From assembly GCF_002101555.1 (NCBI RefSeq), contig NZ_LQOL01000052.1:459383-523382 (forward strand): a DNA stretch of 64,000 nucleotides, read 5' to 3'. Both the position numbers and the translations under genes were made by a program. The number at the start of each line of letters is the position of its first letter. Within the stretch, counting starts at the first letter, position 1. The DNA is from Mycolicibacterium canariasense (lineage in GTDB: Bacteria > Actinomycetota > Actinomycetes > Mycobacteriales > Mycobacteriaceae). Under the pieces are notes generated by a model. The model saw only the letters and a program-made list of their open reading frames with translations. It did not search any database and was not told the origin of the DNA. This document shows, one piece after another, positions 36,692 to 46,242 of the stretch.

Positions 36692-37359
36692 CAGTTCTCG
36701 TCCTCGCTCGGCGGCAGTGCGGAGATCGCCATGGCTTCTGCGATGTGGCCGGAGATGGCGGCCATGTAGACGTTGTCGCCGGCCTGGATGACGGTCTTGG
36801 CGTCCGGCAGCAGTCCCGTTCCCAGCCGGAGCAGGAACGCCACCCGGCCGCCGGTGGCGGCCTCCAGTTCGGTGATGGGGCGGCCGGCCCATTCCTCGTG
36901 CAGCGGCAGCTCGGCCACCCCGACGTTGCCGGACGGGTCGCGCCATTTGGTGGTTTCGGTTTCCCGGGTCAGCACGTTGAGCAGCCGGTCGGTGGTCCAC
37001 GGCACGGTGGCCACCGTCGGGATGCCGAGGCGCTCGTAGACCGCGGCGCGCTTGGCGTCGTAGATGCGGGCCACCACCCGCTCCACCCGGAAGGTCTCCC
37101 TGGCCACCCGGGCCGAGATGATGTTGGAGTTGTCACCGGAGGACACCGCGGCGAAGGCGCCGGCCTCCTCGATGCCGGCCCGCAACAGCACATCGCGGTC
37201 GAAGCCCATGCCGAGCACCCGCTCGCCGGTGAACTCGGGGGAGAGCCGGTTGAACGCCGTGCCGTCACGGTCGATCACCGCCACTTCATGGCCGATCCGG
37301 GACAACCCGTCGGCCAATGACGCGCCTACTCGGCCGCATCCCATCACCACAACCCGCAC
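36691..37359 (-). CDS. ceoB: TrkA-family K+ uptake regulatory protein (CeoB)
   Basis: A 222-residue TrkA-type protein, first of the pair. The Rossmann motif VVVMGCGRVGASLA is at residues 3-16, followed by the nucleotide-binding acidic residue in VIDRD, SSGDNSNIISA, and a TrkA-C domain at about 140-222. The GTG start has AGAGGA six bases upstream. The two subunits probably form a hetero-octameric ring under a Trk/Ktr-type channel not encoded here. Divergent from the APC permease. Confidence 0.9.
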   Translation of the reverse strand: MRVVVMGCGRVGASLADGLSRIGHEVAVIDRDGTAFNRLSPEFTGERVLGMGFDRDVLLRAGIEEAGAFAAVSSGDNSNIISARVARETFRVERVVARIYDAKRAAVYERLGIPTVATVPWTTDRLLNVLTRETETTKWRDPSGNVGVAELPLHEEWAGRPITELEAATGGRVAFLLRLGTGLLPDAKTVIQAGDNVYMAAISGHIAEAMAISALPPSEDEN

Positions 37360-37456
37360 CCTGGGTCCTCTCGCCCGTTTGCCAGGAACAGCGCCCTATC
37401 CGACATGCCATCCAACCGTGCGCACCCGGAACGCTACAGCCAATCGGCGGTGGGCT

Positions 37457-37462
37457 TAGTCT
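37457..37462 (+). promoter_or_regulatory. -10 element of the APC permease gene
   Basis: TAGTCT lies eight bases before GTG 37471, the spacing of a leaderless start. No ribosome site is visible before that codon. Confidence 0.5.
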
Positions 37463-37470
37463 TGGCACTC

Positions 37471-39462
37471 GTGTCCAAGCTTTCGACCGCCGCGCGCCGG
37501 CTGGTCCTGGGAAGGCCGTTCCGCAGCGACAAGCTCGCGCACACGCTGCTGCCCAAGCGGATCGCGCTGCCGGTGTTCGCCTCCGACGCCCTGTCGTCCG
37601 TCGCCTACGCACCGGAGGAAATCTTCCTGGTGCTGTCGGTGGCCGGGCTGACCTCCTACTCGGTGGCCCCATGGGTCGGGTTGGCGGTGGCCGCGGTCAT
37701 GATGGTGGTGATCGCCAGCTACCGGCAGAACGTGCACGCCTACCCCTCTGGGGGCGGTGACTACGAGGTGGTCACCACCAACCTCGGGCACACCGCCGGT
37801 CTGACGGTGGCCAGTGCGCTGCTGGTCGACTATGTCCTCACGGTGGCGGTGTCGATGGCGTCGGCGATGTCGAACATCGGCTCGGCGGTGCCGTTCATCG
37901 CCCAGCACAAGGTGTTGTTCGCGGTGGCGGCGATCCTGGTGTTGGCCTCGCTGAACCTGCGCGGTATCCGGGAATCCGGGACCGCCTTCGCCATCCCCAC
38001 CTACGCGTTCATGATCGGCATGTACCTGATGCTGGGCTGGGGGTTCTTCCAGATCTTCGTGCTCGGGCACGAACTGCGGGCCGAGTCCGCCGGCTTCGAG
38101 ATGCATTCCGAGCACGGCGACGTGCTGGGCCTGGCCATGGTGTTCCTGGTGGCCAGGGCGTTCTCCTCCGGCTGCGCGGCGCTGACCGGCGTGGAAGCGA
38201 TCAGCAACGGGGTACCGGCGTTCCAGAAGCCCAAGTCGCGCAACGCCGCAACCACCCTGCTGCTACTGGGCGGGATCGCCACGACGTTGTTCCTCGGCAT
38301 CATCATGCTGGCCAAGGAGACCGGCGCGAAGATGGCCGAGAGCCCCGATCAGCTGGTCGGGGCACCCCCGGGATACCACCAGAAGACCCTGGTGGCGCAG
38401 CTGGCCGATGCGGTGTTCCACGATTTCCCGATCGGGCTCTACGCCATCGCGGGCGTCACCGCGCTGATCCTGGTGCTGGCCGCGAACACGGCCTTCAACG
38501 GCTTCCCGGTGCTCGGCTCGATCCTGGCGCAGGATCGCTACCTGCCGCGCCAGCTGCACACCCGCGGTGACCGGCTGGCGTTCTCCAACGGCATCCTGTT
38601 CCTGGCGTTCGCCGCCATCGCGTTCGTGGTGGCGTTCCGCGCCGAGGTGACTGCGCTGATCCAGCTGTACATCGTCGGCGTCTTCGTCTCGTTCACCCTC
38701 AGCCAGATCGGTATGGTGCGGCATTGGACCCGGCTGCTGCGCATCGAGACCGACCCGGCGGTGCGCCGCCACATGATGCGCTCCCGGGTGATCAACAGCA
38801 TCGGGTGCGTGTGCACCGGCACGGTGCTCGTCATCGTCATCCTGACGAAATTCCTTGCCGGGGCGTGGATTGCCATCCTGGCGATGTCCTCGCTGTTCGT
38901 GATCATGAAGCTCATCCACAAGCACTATGCGACGGTGTCGCGGGAGTTGGAGGAGCAGGAGGAATCGGCGGGTGACATGGTGCTGCCCAGCCGCAACCAC
39001 GCCGTGGTGTTGGTGTCGAAACTGCATCTGCCGACCCGGCGTGCGCTGGCCTACGCCAGGGCCACCCGCCCGGACGTGCTGGAGGCCATCACCGTCAGCG
39101 TCGACGACGCCGAGACGCGTCAGCTGGTGCACGAGTGGGAGGAAAGCGATGTCAGCGTCCCGCTCAAGGTGATCGCCTCGCCCTACCGCGAAATCACCAG
39201 GCCCGTACTGGATTACGTCAAGCGCGTCACCAAGGAGTCACCGCGCACCGTGGTGACGGTGTTCATTCCCGAGTACGTGGTGGGGCATTGGTGGGAGCAG
39301 GTGCTGCACAACCAGAGCGCGCTGCGGCTCAAGGGCAGGTTGCTGTTCGAGCCGAATGTGATGGTGACCTCGGTGCCGTGGCAGCTGAATTCGTCGGAAC
39401 GGCTCAAGAAGCTGGCGCCGCAGTCCGCGCCCGGCGATGCGCGCAGAGGTTTCCTGGATTGA
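37471..39462 (+). CDS. APC-superfamily amino-acid/K+ permease-like transporter
   Basis: A 663-residue membrane protein with about 12 transmembrane helices (residues about 45-490) of the amino acid-polyamine-organocation superfamily. ASDALSSVAYAPEEI forms the conserved unwound helix 1, and GVEAISNGVPAFQKP lies in the helix 6-7 loop. A soluble C-terminal domain of about 150 residues follows. Matches M. tuberculosis Rv2690c (657). Next to TrkA-type K+ regulators, potassium or amino-acid uptake is plausible; some homologues are KimA-like K+ importers. Substrate unproven. The stop overlaps the next start. Confidence 0.85.
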   Translation: MSKLSTAARRLVLGRPFRSDKLAHTLLPKRIALPVFASDALSSVAYAPEEIFLVLSVAGLTSYSVAPWVGLAVAAVMMVVIASYRQNVHAYPSGGGDYEVVTTNLGHTAGLTVASALLVDYVLTVAVSMASAMSNIGSAVPFIAQHKVLFAVAAILVLASLNLRGIRESGTAFAIPTYAFMIGMYLMLGWGFFQIFVLGHELRAESAGFEMHSEHGDVLGLAMVFLVARAFSSGCAALTGVEAISNGVPAFQKPKSRNAATTLLLLGGIATTLFLGIIMLAKETGAKMAESPDQLVGAPPGYHQKTLVAQLADAVFHDFPIGLYAIAGVTALILVLAANTAFNGFPVLGSILAQDRYLPRQLHTRGDRLAFSNGILFLAFAAIAFVVAFRAEVTALIQLYIVGVFVSFTLSQIGMVRHWTRLLRIETDPAVRRHMMRSRVINSIGCVCTGTVLVIVILTKFLAGAWIAILAMSSLFVIMKLIHKHYATVSRELEEQEESAGDMVLPSRNHAVVLVSKLHLPTRRALAYARATRPDVLEAITVSVDDAETRQLVHEWEESDVSVPLKVIASPYREITRPVLDYVKRVTKESPRTVVTVFIPEYVVGHWWEQVLHNQSALRLKGRLLFEPNVMVTSVPWQLNSSERLKKLAPQSAPGDARRGFLD

Positions 39463-40631
39463 ACGAGCTGACGCTGACCACCGGGGCGGCGGCCAACGGT
39501 GGCAGCTGCGTGGCACGCCACGACGGCCGGGTGGTGTTCGTCCGCTACGCGCTGCCGGGGGAGACGGTGCGGGTGCGGGTGCGCTCCGAGCGTGGATCCT
39601 ATTGGCACGCCGATGTTCTCGAGGTCCTGGAGGCGTCGCCGGATCGGATCGAGCCGCTGTGTCCGATCGCCGGTGTGGACGGCTCGGGCTGTTGTGACCT
39701 GGCGTTCGCCGAGCCGTCGGCCGTCCGCCGGCTCAAGGGTGAGGTGGTGGCCAATCAGCTGGCCCGCCTGGGTGGCTTCCAGTGGAGCGGGGTGGCCGAA
39801 GAGGTCGGTACGACCGGCGCCACCGGCTGGCGCACCCGGGTGCGCCTCGACGTGTCGGAGTCCGGTCACGCCGGGTTTCACCGTTATCACAGCACCGAGC
39901 TGCATCCCGAGCTGAACTGCGGGCAGCTGCGGCCTGGGCTGCTGGACGGGGTGGCCGGGTCGCGCTGGCCGCCGGGGGCGCAACTGCACATCGCCGTCGA
40001 CGACGACGGTGTGCGGCATATCGTGCAGACGGGCCCGGGCCGCAAGGCGCAGACGCAGGTCGTCGAAGGCGACTACGAGGCGGTGCAGCGCATCGGCGGC
40101 CGGCAATGGCGGGTGCCGGTCACGGCGTTCTGGCAGGCGCACCGGGACGCCCCCGAGCTCTACAGCGCCCTGATCCGCGATGCGGCCCGGCTGCGGCCCG
40201 GCATGACGGCGTGGGATCTCTACGGTGGCGCAGGGGTTTTCGCGGCGGCGCTGGCCGCAGAGGTCGGTGCGTCGGGGCACGTGCTGACGGTCGACACGTC
40301 ACGGGGATCGGCGCGCGCCGCGCGTGCGGCGCTGGCCGATATGCCGTGGGTGTCGGTGCTGACGGACTCCGTGCGCCGTGCGCTGTCGGGGCAGCGCCGC
40401 CCGGCGGCGGACGTCGCGGTGCTCGACCCGCCGCGGACCGGGGCCGGGCGCGAGGTGATCGACATGATCGCCAGGGTGCCGAGGGTGATCCACATCGGTT
40501 GCGAGACAGCATCTTTCGCCCGCGACGTGGGGGAGTACCTGCGCAACGGGTACACCGTCGAACAGGTGCGGGTGTTCGACGCCTTCCCGCTGACCCACCA
40601 TGTGGAGTGCGTGGCGGTGCTGACGCGATAA
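39459..40631 (+). CDS. TrmA/RlmD-type uracil-C5 RNA methyltransferase with TRAM domain
   Basis: A 390-residue SAM-dependent RNA methyltransferase. An N-terminal TRAM domain (about 1-55) precedes a cysteine cluster (PLCP...GSGCC) that may bind Fe-S. The Rossmann SAM site is DLYGGAGVFAAAL, and motif IV is DPPRTGAG. The nucleophile cysteine lies in HIGCETASFARD. It probably methylates 23S rRNA uracil. The start is TTG 39459, overlapping the permease stop (TTGA), with AGAGG nine bases upstream. Matches Rv2689c. Confidence 0.85.
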   Translation: MNELTLTTGAAANGGSCVARHDGRVVFVRYALPGETVRVRVRSERGSYWHADVLEVLEASPDRIEPLCPIAGVDGSGCCDLAFAEPSAVRRLKGEVVANQLARLGGFQWSGVAEEVGTTGATGWRTRVRLDVSESGHAGFHRYHSTELHPELNCGQLRPGLLDGVAGSRWPPGAQLHIAVDDDGVRHIVQTGPGRKAQTQVVEGDYEAVQRIGGRQWRVPVTAFWQAHRDAPELYSALIRDAARLRPGMTAWDLYGGAGVFAAALAAEVGASGHVLTVDTSRGSARAARAALADMPWVSVLTDSVRRALSGQRRPAADVAVLDPPRTGAGREVIDMIARVPRVIHIGCETASFARDVGEYLRNGYTVEQVRVFDAFPLTHHVECVAVLTR

Positions 40632-40693
40632 CCTGGGTCCAGGTGTGCCGGGAAGTCTGGTCGGCGTCGCTGACCGCTACCCGGAGGAGACCG

Positions 40694-41962
40694 ATGATCA
40701 GGCGCCGACTACTCAGCCGGGGCTCCTGGCCCGAGACCAAGCACCTGAGCGAGATCCTGCGCAGCGAAACGGTGGGCGGCATGCTGCTGCTCGTCGCCGC
40801 GGGCGCCGCCCTGATCTGGGCCAACTCGCCGTGGGCGGACAACTACCGCAGACTCTCCGATTTCGCCTTCGGCCCGGAACAGCTGCACCTGAATCTGACG
40901 ATCAGCGCCTGGGCCGCCGACGGCCTGTTGGCCATCTTCTTCTTCGTCGTCGGCGTCGAGCTCAAACGCGAGTTCGTCGCCGGTGACCTCCGCGACCCGT
41001 CACGAGCGGCGCTGCCGATCGCGGCGGCCGTCGGCGGCATGATCGCGCCGGCGGCCATCTTCGTCGCCGTGAATGCCGGTCACCGGGAGAACCTCGGCGG
41101 CTGGGCCGTCCCCATCGCCACCGATATCGCGTTCGCGCTGGCCGTTCTCGCCGTCCTGTCCACCCACCTGCCGACCGCGTTGCGAACCTTTCTGCTCACC
41201 CTGGCCGTCGTGGACGATCTGCTGGCGATCACCGTCATCGCCGCGTTCTACACCGACCATCTCGCGCCCGGTCCACTGCTGGCCGCACTCGTCCCGATCG
41301 GGCTGTTCGGCTTGGCCGTGCAGAAGGGGATCAGGCATCCACTGCTGCTGATCCCGCTGGCCGTCACCGCCTGGGCGCTGGTGCACGCCAGCGGGGTGCA
41401 CGCCACGGTGGCGGGGGTGCTGCTCGGGTTCACCGTCCCGGTGTTCGGGCGGCACGCCGCGGCCGAGTCCATCGAACACCGTATGCGGCCGCTGTCGGCA
41501 GGGGTGGCGGTGCCGGTGTTCGCGTTCTTCGCGGCCGGTGTCACCGTGGGCGGTCTGAGCGGCCTGGGTGACTCGTTGCTACATCCGGTGACCATCGGCG
41601 TCATCGCCGCGCTGGTGCTGGGCAAGCCGATCGGTGTGTTCTGCACCACATGGCTGCTGGCCCGGTTCACCGGGGCCAGCCTGGACGACGAACTGGCCTG
41701 GCGCGACGTGCTCGGGGTCGCGTTGCTGGCCGGTATCGGGTTCACCGTCTCGCTGCTGATCGGCGAGCTGGCCTTCGCCGACGGCAGCGCGGCGGACACC
41801 GACGTCAAGATCGCGGTGCTGTGCGGATCCGTGCTGGCCGGCGCGCTCGCCGCGGTCGTGCTGGTCAGCCGCAATGCCGCCTACCGGCGCATCCATGCGC
41901 TGGAGACCGCCGACGCCGACCGCGACGGCGTGCCCGACATCTATCAGGCTCGACGGGACTGA
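40694..41962 (+). CDS. nhaA: Na+/H+ antiporter NhaA
   Basis: A 422-residue, about 12-helix antiporter that expels Na+ in exchange for protons. VGVELKREFVAGDL, the paired aspartates in LAVVDDLLAITVIAAFY (sodium site) and GIGFTVSLLIGELAF are diagnostic. ATG 40694 follows GGAGGAG. The C-terminus ends in DADRDGVPD, a loop resembling the calcium-binding D-x-D-x-D-G repeat, unusual for NhaA. It has no counterpart at this position in M. tuberculosis, where ABC-transporter genes occur instead (from memory). Confidence 0.93.
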   Translation: MIRRRLLSRGSWPETKHLSEILRSETVGGMLLLVAAGAALIWANSPWADNYRRLSDFAFGPEQLHLNLTISAWAADGLLAIFFFVVGVELKREFVAGDLRDPSRAALPIAAAVGGMIAPAAIFVAVNAGHRENLGGWAVPIATDIAFALAVLAVLSTHLPTALRTFLLTLAVVDDLLAITVIAAFYTDHLAPGPLLAALVPIGLFGLAVQKGIRHPLLLIPLAVTAWALVHASGVHATVAGVLLGFTVPVFGRHAAAESIEHRMRPLSAGVAVPVFAFFAAGVTVGGLSGLGDSLLHPVTIGVIAALVLGKPIGVFCTTWLLARFTGASLDDELAWRDVLGVALLAGIGFTVSLLIGELAFADGSAADTDVKIAVLCGSVLAGALAAVVLVSRNAAYRRIHALETADADRDGVPDIYQARRD

Positions 41963-41977
41963 CCGGTGTTGCGTGCG

Positions 41978-41983
41978 TAAACT
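41978..41983 (+). promoter_or_regulatory. -10 element of dxs
   Basis: TAAACT lies six bases before ATG 41990, the spacing of a leaderless transcript, in the 27-base gap after nhaA. Confidence 0.55.
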
Positions 41984-41989
41984 GACGGG

Positions 41990-43900
41990 ATGCTTGAACA
42001 GATCCGCGGACCCGCAGATCTGCAGCACCTTTCCCAGTCGCAGCTCAACGATCTGGCCTGTGAAATCCGTGAATTCCTGATTCACAAGGTTGCTGCAACC
42101 GGCGGTCATCTCGGCCCGAACCTGGGCGTGGTCGAACTGACCCTGGCGCTGCACCGGGTTTTCGACTCGCCGCACGACCCGATCATCTTCGACACCGGCC
42201 ATCAGGCCTACGTGCACAAGATGCTCACCGGCCGCTGCGCGGAGTTCGCCAACCTGCGGATGAAGGGTGGCCTGTCCGGCTACCCGTCGCGGGCCGAGAG
42301 CGAGCACGACTGGGTGGAGTCCAGTCACGCCAGCACCGCGCTGTCCTACGCCGACGGGTTGGCCAAGGCGTTCGAGTTGTCCGGGCATCGCAACCGGCAT
42401 GTGGTGGCGGTCGTCGGTGACGGGGCGCTGACCGGCGGCATGTGCTGGGAGGCGCTGAACAACATCGCCGCCGCGCACCGGCCCATCGTCATCGTCGTCA
42501 ACGACAACGGGCGCAGCTACGCCCCGACCATCGGTGGGCTGGCCGACCATCTGGCCGGCCTGCGCCTGCAGCCGGGATACGAGAAGCTGCTGGAGAAGGG
42601 CCGCGACACGGTGCGCGGTGTGCCGCTGATCGGTGAGCTCTGCTATCAGTGCATGCACAGCGTCAAGGCCGGGATCAAGGACGCGCTGTCGCCGCAGGTC
42701 ATGTTCACCGACCTGGGGCTGAAGTATGTCGGGCCGATCGACGGCCACGACGAGCGGGCCGTCGAGGCGGCGCTGCGCAGCGCACGTGGTTTCAACGCGC
42801 CGGTGATCGTGCACGTCGTCACCCGCAAGGGCATGGGCTATTCGTTCGCCGAGAACGACGAAGCCGAGCAGATGCACTCGACGGGTGTCATCGACCCGCG
42901 CACCGGGCGCTCGACGGCCGCCTCCCCGCCAGGCTGGACCTCGGTCTTCTCCGACGAGCTGATCAAGAAGGCGGCCCGCCGCCGCGATATCGTCGCCATC
43001 ACCGCGGCGATGCCCGGCCCGACCGGGCTGAGCGCGTTCCGCCAGCACTATCCGGACCGCTTCTTCGATGTCGGCATCGCCGAGCAGCACGCCATGACGT
43101 CGGCGGCCGGGTTGGCGATGGGTGGCATGCACCCCGTGGTGGCCATCTACTCGACGTTCCTGAACCGGGCGTTCGATCAGGTGATGATGGATGTCGCGTT
43201 GCACAAGCTGCCGGTCACCATGGTGCTCGATCGCGCCGGGGTCACCGGGAACGACGGCGCCAGCCACAACGGCATGTGGGACCTGTCGATGCTGGGCATC
43301 GTGCCGGGAATGCGGGTGGCCGCCCCGCGTGACGCGACGCGGCTGCGCGAGGAGTTCGGTGAGGCGCTCGACGTCAAGGACGGGCCGACGGCCATCAGAT
43401 TCCCGAAAGGTGCTGTGGGAGAAGACATCCCGGCACTGGAGCGGCGTGACGGGGTGGATGTCCTCGCGGTGCCGGCCGACGGCCTGTCCGGTGACGTCCT
43501 GCTCGTCGCCGTCGGACCGTTCGCGGTGATGGCACTGGCGGTGGCGCAGCGGCTGCAACGGCAGGGGATCGGTGTCACCGTCGTCGACCCGCGCTGGGTG
43601 CTGCCGGTGCCGCGCGCGCTGCACGCGCTGGCGTCAGCGCACAAGCTGGTGGTCACCGTGGAGGACAGCGGCGTGCACGGCGGGATCGGCTCGGCGGTGT
43701 CGGCAGCGTTGCGCAGCAACGATATCGACGTGCCGTGCCGCGATGTCGGGATTCCTCAGCAGTTCCAGGAGCACGCGTCACGCTCGGAGATCCTCACCGA
43801 GATCGGGCTCACCGATCAGCACATCGCCCGCCAGATCACCGGCTGGGTGGCGGCGTTGGGCAGCCCGGTGGGTGTCGACGTCAGCGAGCAGGTCGACTGA
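41990..43900 (+). CDS. dxs: 1-deoxy-D-xylulose-5-phosphate synthase
   Basis: Dxs condenses pyruvate and glyceraldehyde-3-phosphate, the first step of the MEP isoprenoid pathway feeding decaprenyl phosphate and menaquinone. The 636-residue thiamine enzyme shows FDTGHQAYVHKM, the TPP/Mg motif GDGALTGGMCWEALNN, the transketolase-like pyrimidine domain with DVGIAEQHAMTSAAG and a C-terminal transketolase domain. Length is standard. It is probably leaderless from TAAACT at 41978. Confidence 0.96.
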   Translation: MLEQIRGPADLQHLSQSQLNDLACEIREFLIHKVAATGGHLGPNLGVVELTLALHRVFDSPHDPIIFDTGHQAYVHKMLTGRCAEFANLRMKGGLSGYPSRAESEHDWVESSHASTALSYADGLAKAFELSGHRNRHVVAVVGDGALTGGMCWEALNNIAAAHRPIVIVVNDNGRSYAPTIGGLADHLAGLRLQPGYEKLLEKGRDTVRGVPLIGELCYQCMHSVKAGIKDALSPQVMFTDLGLKYVGPIDGHDERAVEAALRSARGFNAPVIVHVVTRKGMGYSFAENDEAEQMHSTGVIDPRTGRSTAASPPGWTSVFSDELIKKAARRRDIVAITAAMPGPTGLSAFRQHYPDRFFDVGIAEQHAMTSAAGLAMGGMHPVVAIYSTFLNRAFDQVMMDVALHKLPVTMVLDRAGVTGNDGASHNGMWDLSMLGIVPGMRVAAPRDATRLREEFGEALDVKDGPTAIRFPKGAVGEDIPALERRDGVDVLAVPADGLSGDVLLVAVGPFAVMALAVAQRLQRQGIGVTVVDPRWVLPVPRALHALASAHKLVVTVEDSGVHGGIGSAVSAALRSNDIDVPCRDVGIPQQFQEHASRSEILTEIGLTDQHIARQITGWVAALGSPVGVDVSEQVD

Positions 43901-43905
43901 ACCCG

Positions 43906-44085
43906 TCACCGCAGGTGTCGCAACACGGCCGTCCCCACCTGGCCGCCGCATGTCGTGTGTCGGTAGCGGACGAACGGGCCGTCGGGGGCGAGGTACTTCT
44001 CGCACCATACCCGCAACGCCATCGGGACCGGGTACAGGTCCAGCCCTTTCTCGGTGAGCCGGTATTCGTAGCGGGTGCGGCGCGC
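43906..44085 (-). pseudogene. truncated HxlR-family regulator
   Basis: The last 60 or so codons of an HxlR-type winged-helix regulator remain: TRYEYRLTEKGLDLYPV...WCEKYLAPDGP with a following Cys-Gly-Gly. The helix-turn-helix is missing, and the frame upstream (toward 44100) has no HxlR similarity or start. The adjoining hydrolase promoter begins at 44104. Deletion of the 5' part probably accompanied insertion or rearrangement of the hydrolase gene. Confidence 0.65.
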
Positions 44086-44103
44086 GTCGCGACAGGCGCT
44101 GCG

Positions 44104-44109
44104 TAGGCT
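44104..44109 (+). promoter_or_regulatory. -10 element of the HDLG hydrolase gene
   Basis: TAGGCT lies six bases before ATG 44116. No ribosome site is seen, so a leaderless start is likely. Confidence 0.55.
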
Positions 44110-44115
44110 CGGCAG

Positions 44116-45006
44116 ATGGACGCCGAGCTTGCGCAATGGAAGGCCGCGGGGAAGTCGTTCGACTACCTCGGCTTCGACATCTTCTACCGGTATGAAGGCA
44201 CCGGTCCGAATCTCCTTCTCATCCACGGGTATCCGTTCAGCTCCTGGGACTGGGCGCTGATCTGGCCGAAGCTGACCTCCCGCTTCACCGTGATCGCCCC
44301 CGACATGATCGGCATGGGTTTCTCCGACAAACCCCAGCGGTACGGCTACTCGGTGCCCGACCATGCCGACATGCACGAAGCGCTGCTGGCGCACCTCGGC
44401 GTCGGCGCGGCGCACATCCTGGCCCACGACCTCGGGGTATCCGTCTGCCAGGAACTGCTGGCCCGCCACGAGCGGGGCGACCAGGTCTACGGCTCGCTGC
44501 ACATCGACTCGATCACCTGGCTCAACGGCGGGCTGTTCGTCGAGGCCTACGAGCCTCGGTTGTTGCAGAAACTGCTGTCACGAACTCCATTGGGCGACAT
44601 CATCAGTCCGCTGCAAGGCAGCCCGCTGTCGCGCCGGCTCTTCGACCCCACCATCAACGAGATGTTCGGGGTGAACACCAAACCGACACCGCACATGATG
44701 GACCAGTTCCACGAGATCCTGGACTACCACGACGGCAAGCGGGTCACCCACAAGCTCGGTCGGTTCGTCACCGATCGCTACACGTACCGAAACCGCTGGG
44801 TGCGTGCCATGCGCGAGACCGCGGTGCCGATGCGCTTCATCAACGGGCCGTCCGATCCCAACTCGGGACGACATATGGCACAACGCTATTCGGAGGTCAT
44901 CCCGCATCCCGACGTGCATCTGCTCGCCGACGACATCGCCCACTGGCCGCAGATCGAGGCACCGGACGCCGTGCTGGAAGCGTTCCTAGCCCACGTCGGG
45001 CGATAA
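44116..45006 (+). CDS. alpha/beta hydrolase with aspartate nucleophile (dehalogenase/epoxide-hydrolase-like)
   Basis: A 296-residue alpha/beta-fold hydrolase. The oxyanion motif is LIHGYPFSSWDW. The nucleophile elbow is AHDLGVSV, with Asp at about 104 instead of serine, as in haloalkane dehalogenases and epoxide hydrolases. A helical cap follows, and the catalytic histidine is in DDIAHWPQIEAP. It probably hydrolyses an epoxide or carbon-halogen bond; the substrate is unknown. Its 3' end overlaps the RNase D gene by 21 bases. Confidence 0.82.
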   Translation: MDAELAQWKAAGKSFDYLGFDIFYRYEGTGPNLLLIHGYPFSSWDWALIWPKLTSRFTVIAPDMIGMGFSDKPQRYGYSVPDHADMHEALLAHLGVGAAHILAHDLGVSVCQELLARHERGDQVYGSLHIDSITWLNGGLFVEAYEPRLLQKLLSRTPLGDIISPLQGSPLSRRLFDPTINEMFGVNTKPTPHMMDQFHEILDYHDGKRVTHKLGRFVTDRYTYRNRWVRAMRETAVPMRFINGPSDPNSGRHMAQRYSEVIPHPDVHLLADDIAHWPQIEAPDAVLEAFLAHVGR

Positions 45007-46242
45007 GGCCGCCGTCAGCACCGGGCCGGTCAACTCACGCTGCCACGGCCGCGCCCCGGCCTGTGTCAGGAATTCGTCGACGGCGGCCCCGACATCGGGC
45101 ACCGGTTGCCAGTCCCAGCACAGCCGACGCAGGGTGTCCGGGGTCAGCAGGTTCTCCGCCGGCACCGAAACCCGTTCGGACAGTTCGGCAAGCCCGGCCC
45201 GCGCCTTCTCCAGTCGTTCGGCGGCCTCGGGTTTGCGCCGCGACCACCGCGACGTCGGCGGTGGGCCGTTCACCGGCTCGGTGCCGGTCGGCGGATCGGG
45301 ATCCTGGCGCGCCCTGGCCAGTGCGTCCAGCCATACCTGGGCGCTGCGCCGCTGCCGGCTGCCACCGAAAATCGGTAACGCCGTGAGCTTTTCGACGGTA
45401 TCGGGGTCGGCGACAGCGGCGCTGATGATCGCCGAGTCGGGCAGGATCCGGCCGGGCGCGATATCCCGCCGGGCGGCGATCTGGTCCCGGGTGGTCCACA
45501 GTTCACGCACCGCGGCCAGCGCGCGTGGGTTGCGCACCTTGTGGATACCGGAGGTGCGGCGCCACCGGTCGCGCCGGGTCGGGCTCGGTTCGACGGTGCG
45601 CAGATACTCGAATTCCTGTGCGGCCCACTCGGTTTTGCCCTGCTCCTCGAGCACGGCGGCAACCGCGTGCCGCAACTCCACCAGTACCTCGACATCCAGC
45701 GCGGCATAGTTCAGCCACTCCGGGGGCAGTGGTCGCTTGGACCAGTCCGCCGCGCCGTGCCCTTTCACCAGGCCGAGCCCCAGCAGCCGGCGCACCTCCT
45801 CGGCGAGATTGACCCGTTCGAAACCCGCCAGCCGGCCGCCGAGTTCGGTGTCGTACAGGCTCGGCGGTGCCATCCCGAGTTCGGCAAGGCACGGCAGGTC
45901 CTGGTCGGCGGCGTGCAGCACCCACTCGTCGGTGGCCAGCACCTGCGCCACCGGCGCCATCACCTGCAGCGGGTCGCCGCCGTGATTGACGGGATCGATC
46001 AGCACCGTGCCCGCGCCGGCGCGCCGGATCTGCACCAGGTAGGCCCGGTTCGAGTACCGGAAGCCGGACGCCCGCTCGGCATCGATGGCGAAGGGGCCGG
46101 TGCCGCCGGCGAGTCTCTCGGCGGCCCTGGCGATATCGCTCGGATAGACCGACACGTCGGGCACCCCTTCGGCGGGTGCCAGCAGTGGCGTGGCCTCGGG
46201 TTCCGGGGAATCGGCTTCGGCCTGCGGCGCCGGATCGGTCAT
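44986..46242 (-). CDS. rnd: ribonuclease D (HRDC-containing 3'-5' exonuclease)
   Basis: A 418-residue DEDD exonuclease for 3' trimming of stable RNA. Exo I is FAIDAERASGF, Exo II HAADQDLPCLAELG, and Exo III NYAALDVEVLVELRHAV. An HRDC domain follows at about 225-305 (WTTRDQIAARRDIAPGRIL). Matches Rv2681. The ATG overlaps the DUF3000 stop by one base (TGATG), so the pair is translationally coupled. Confidence 0.88.
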   Translation of the reverse strand: MTDPAPQAEADSPEPEATPLLAPAEGVPDVSVYPSDIARAAERLAGGTGPFAIDAERASGFRYSNRAYLVQIRRAGAGTVLIDPVNHGGDPLQVMAPVAQVLATDEWVLHAADQDLPCLAELGMAPPSLYDTELGGRLAGFERVNLAEEVRRLLGLGLVKGHGAADWSKRPLPPEWLNYAALDVEVLVELRHAVAAVLEEQGKTEWAAQEFEYLRTVEPSPTRRDRWRRTSGIHKVRNPRALAAVRELWTTRDQIAARRDIAPGRILPDSAIISAAVADPDTVEKLTALPIFGGSRQRRSAQVWLDALARARQDPDPPTGTEPVNGPPPTSRWSRRKPEAAERLEKARAGLAELSERVSVPAENLLTPDTLRRLCWDWQPVPDVGAAVDEFLTQAGARPWQRELTGPVLTAALSPDVG

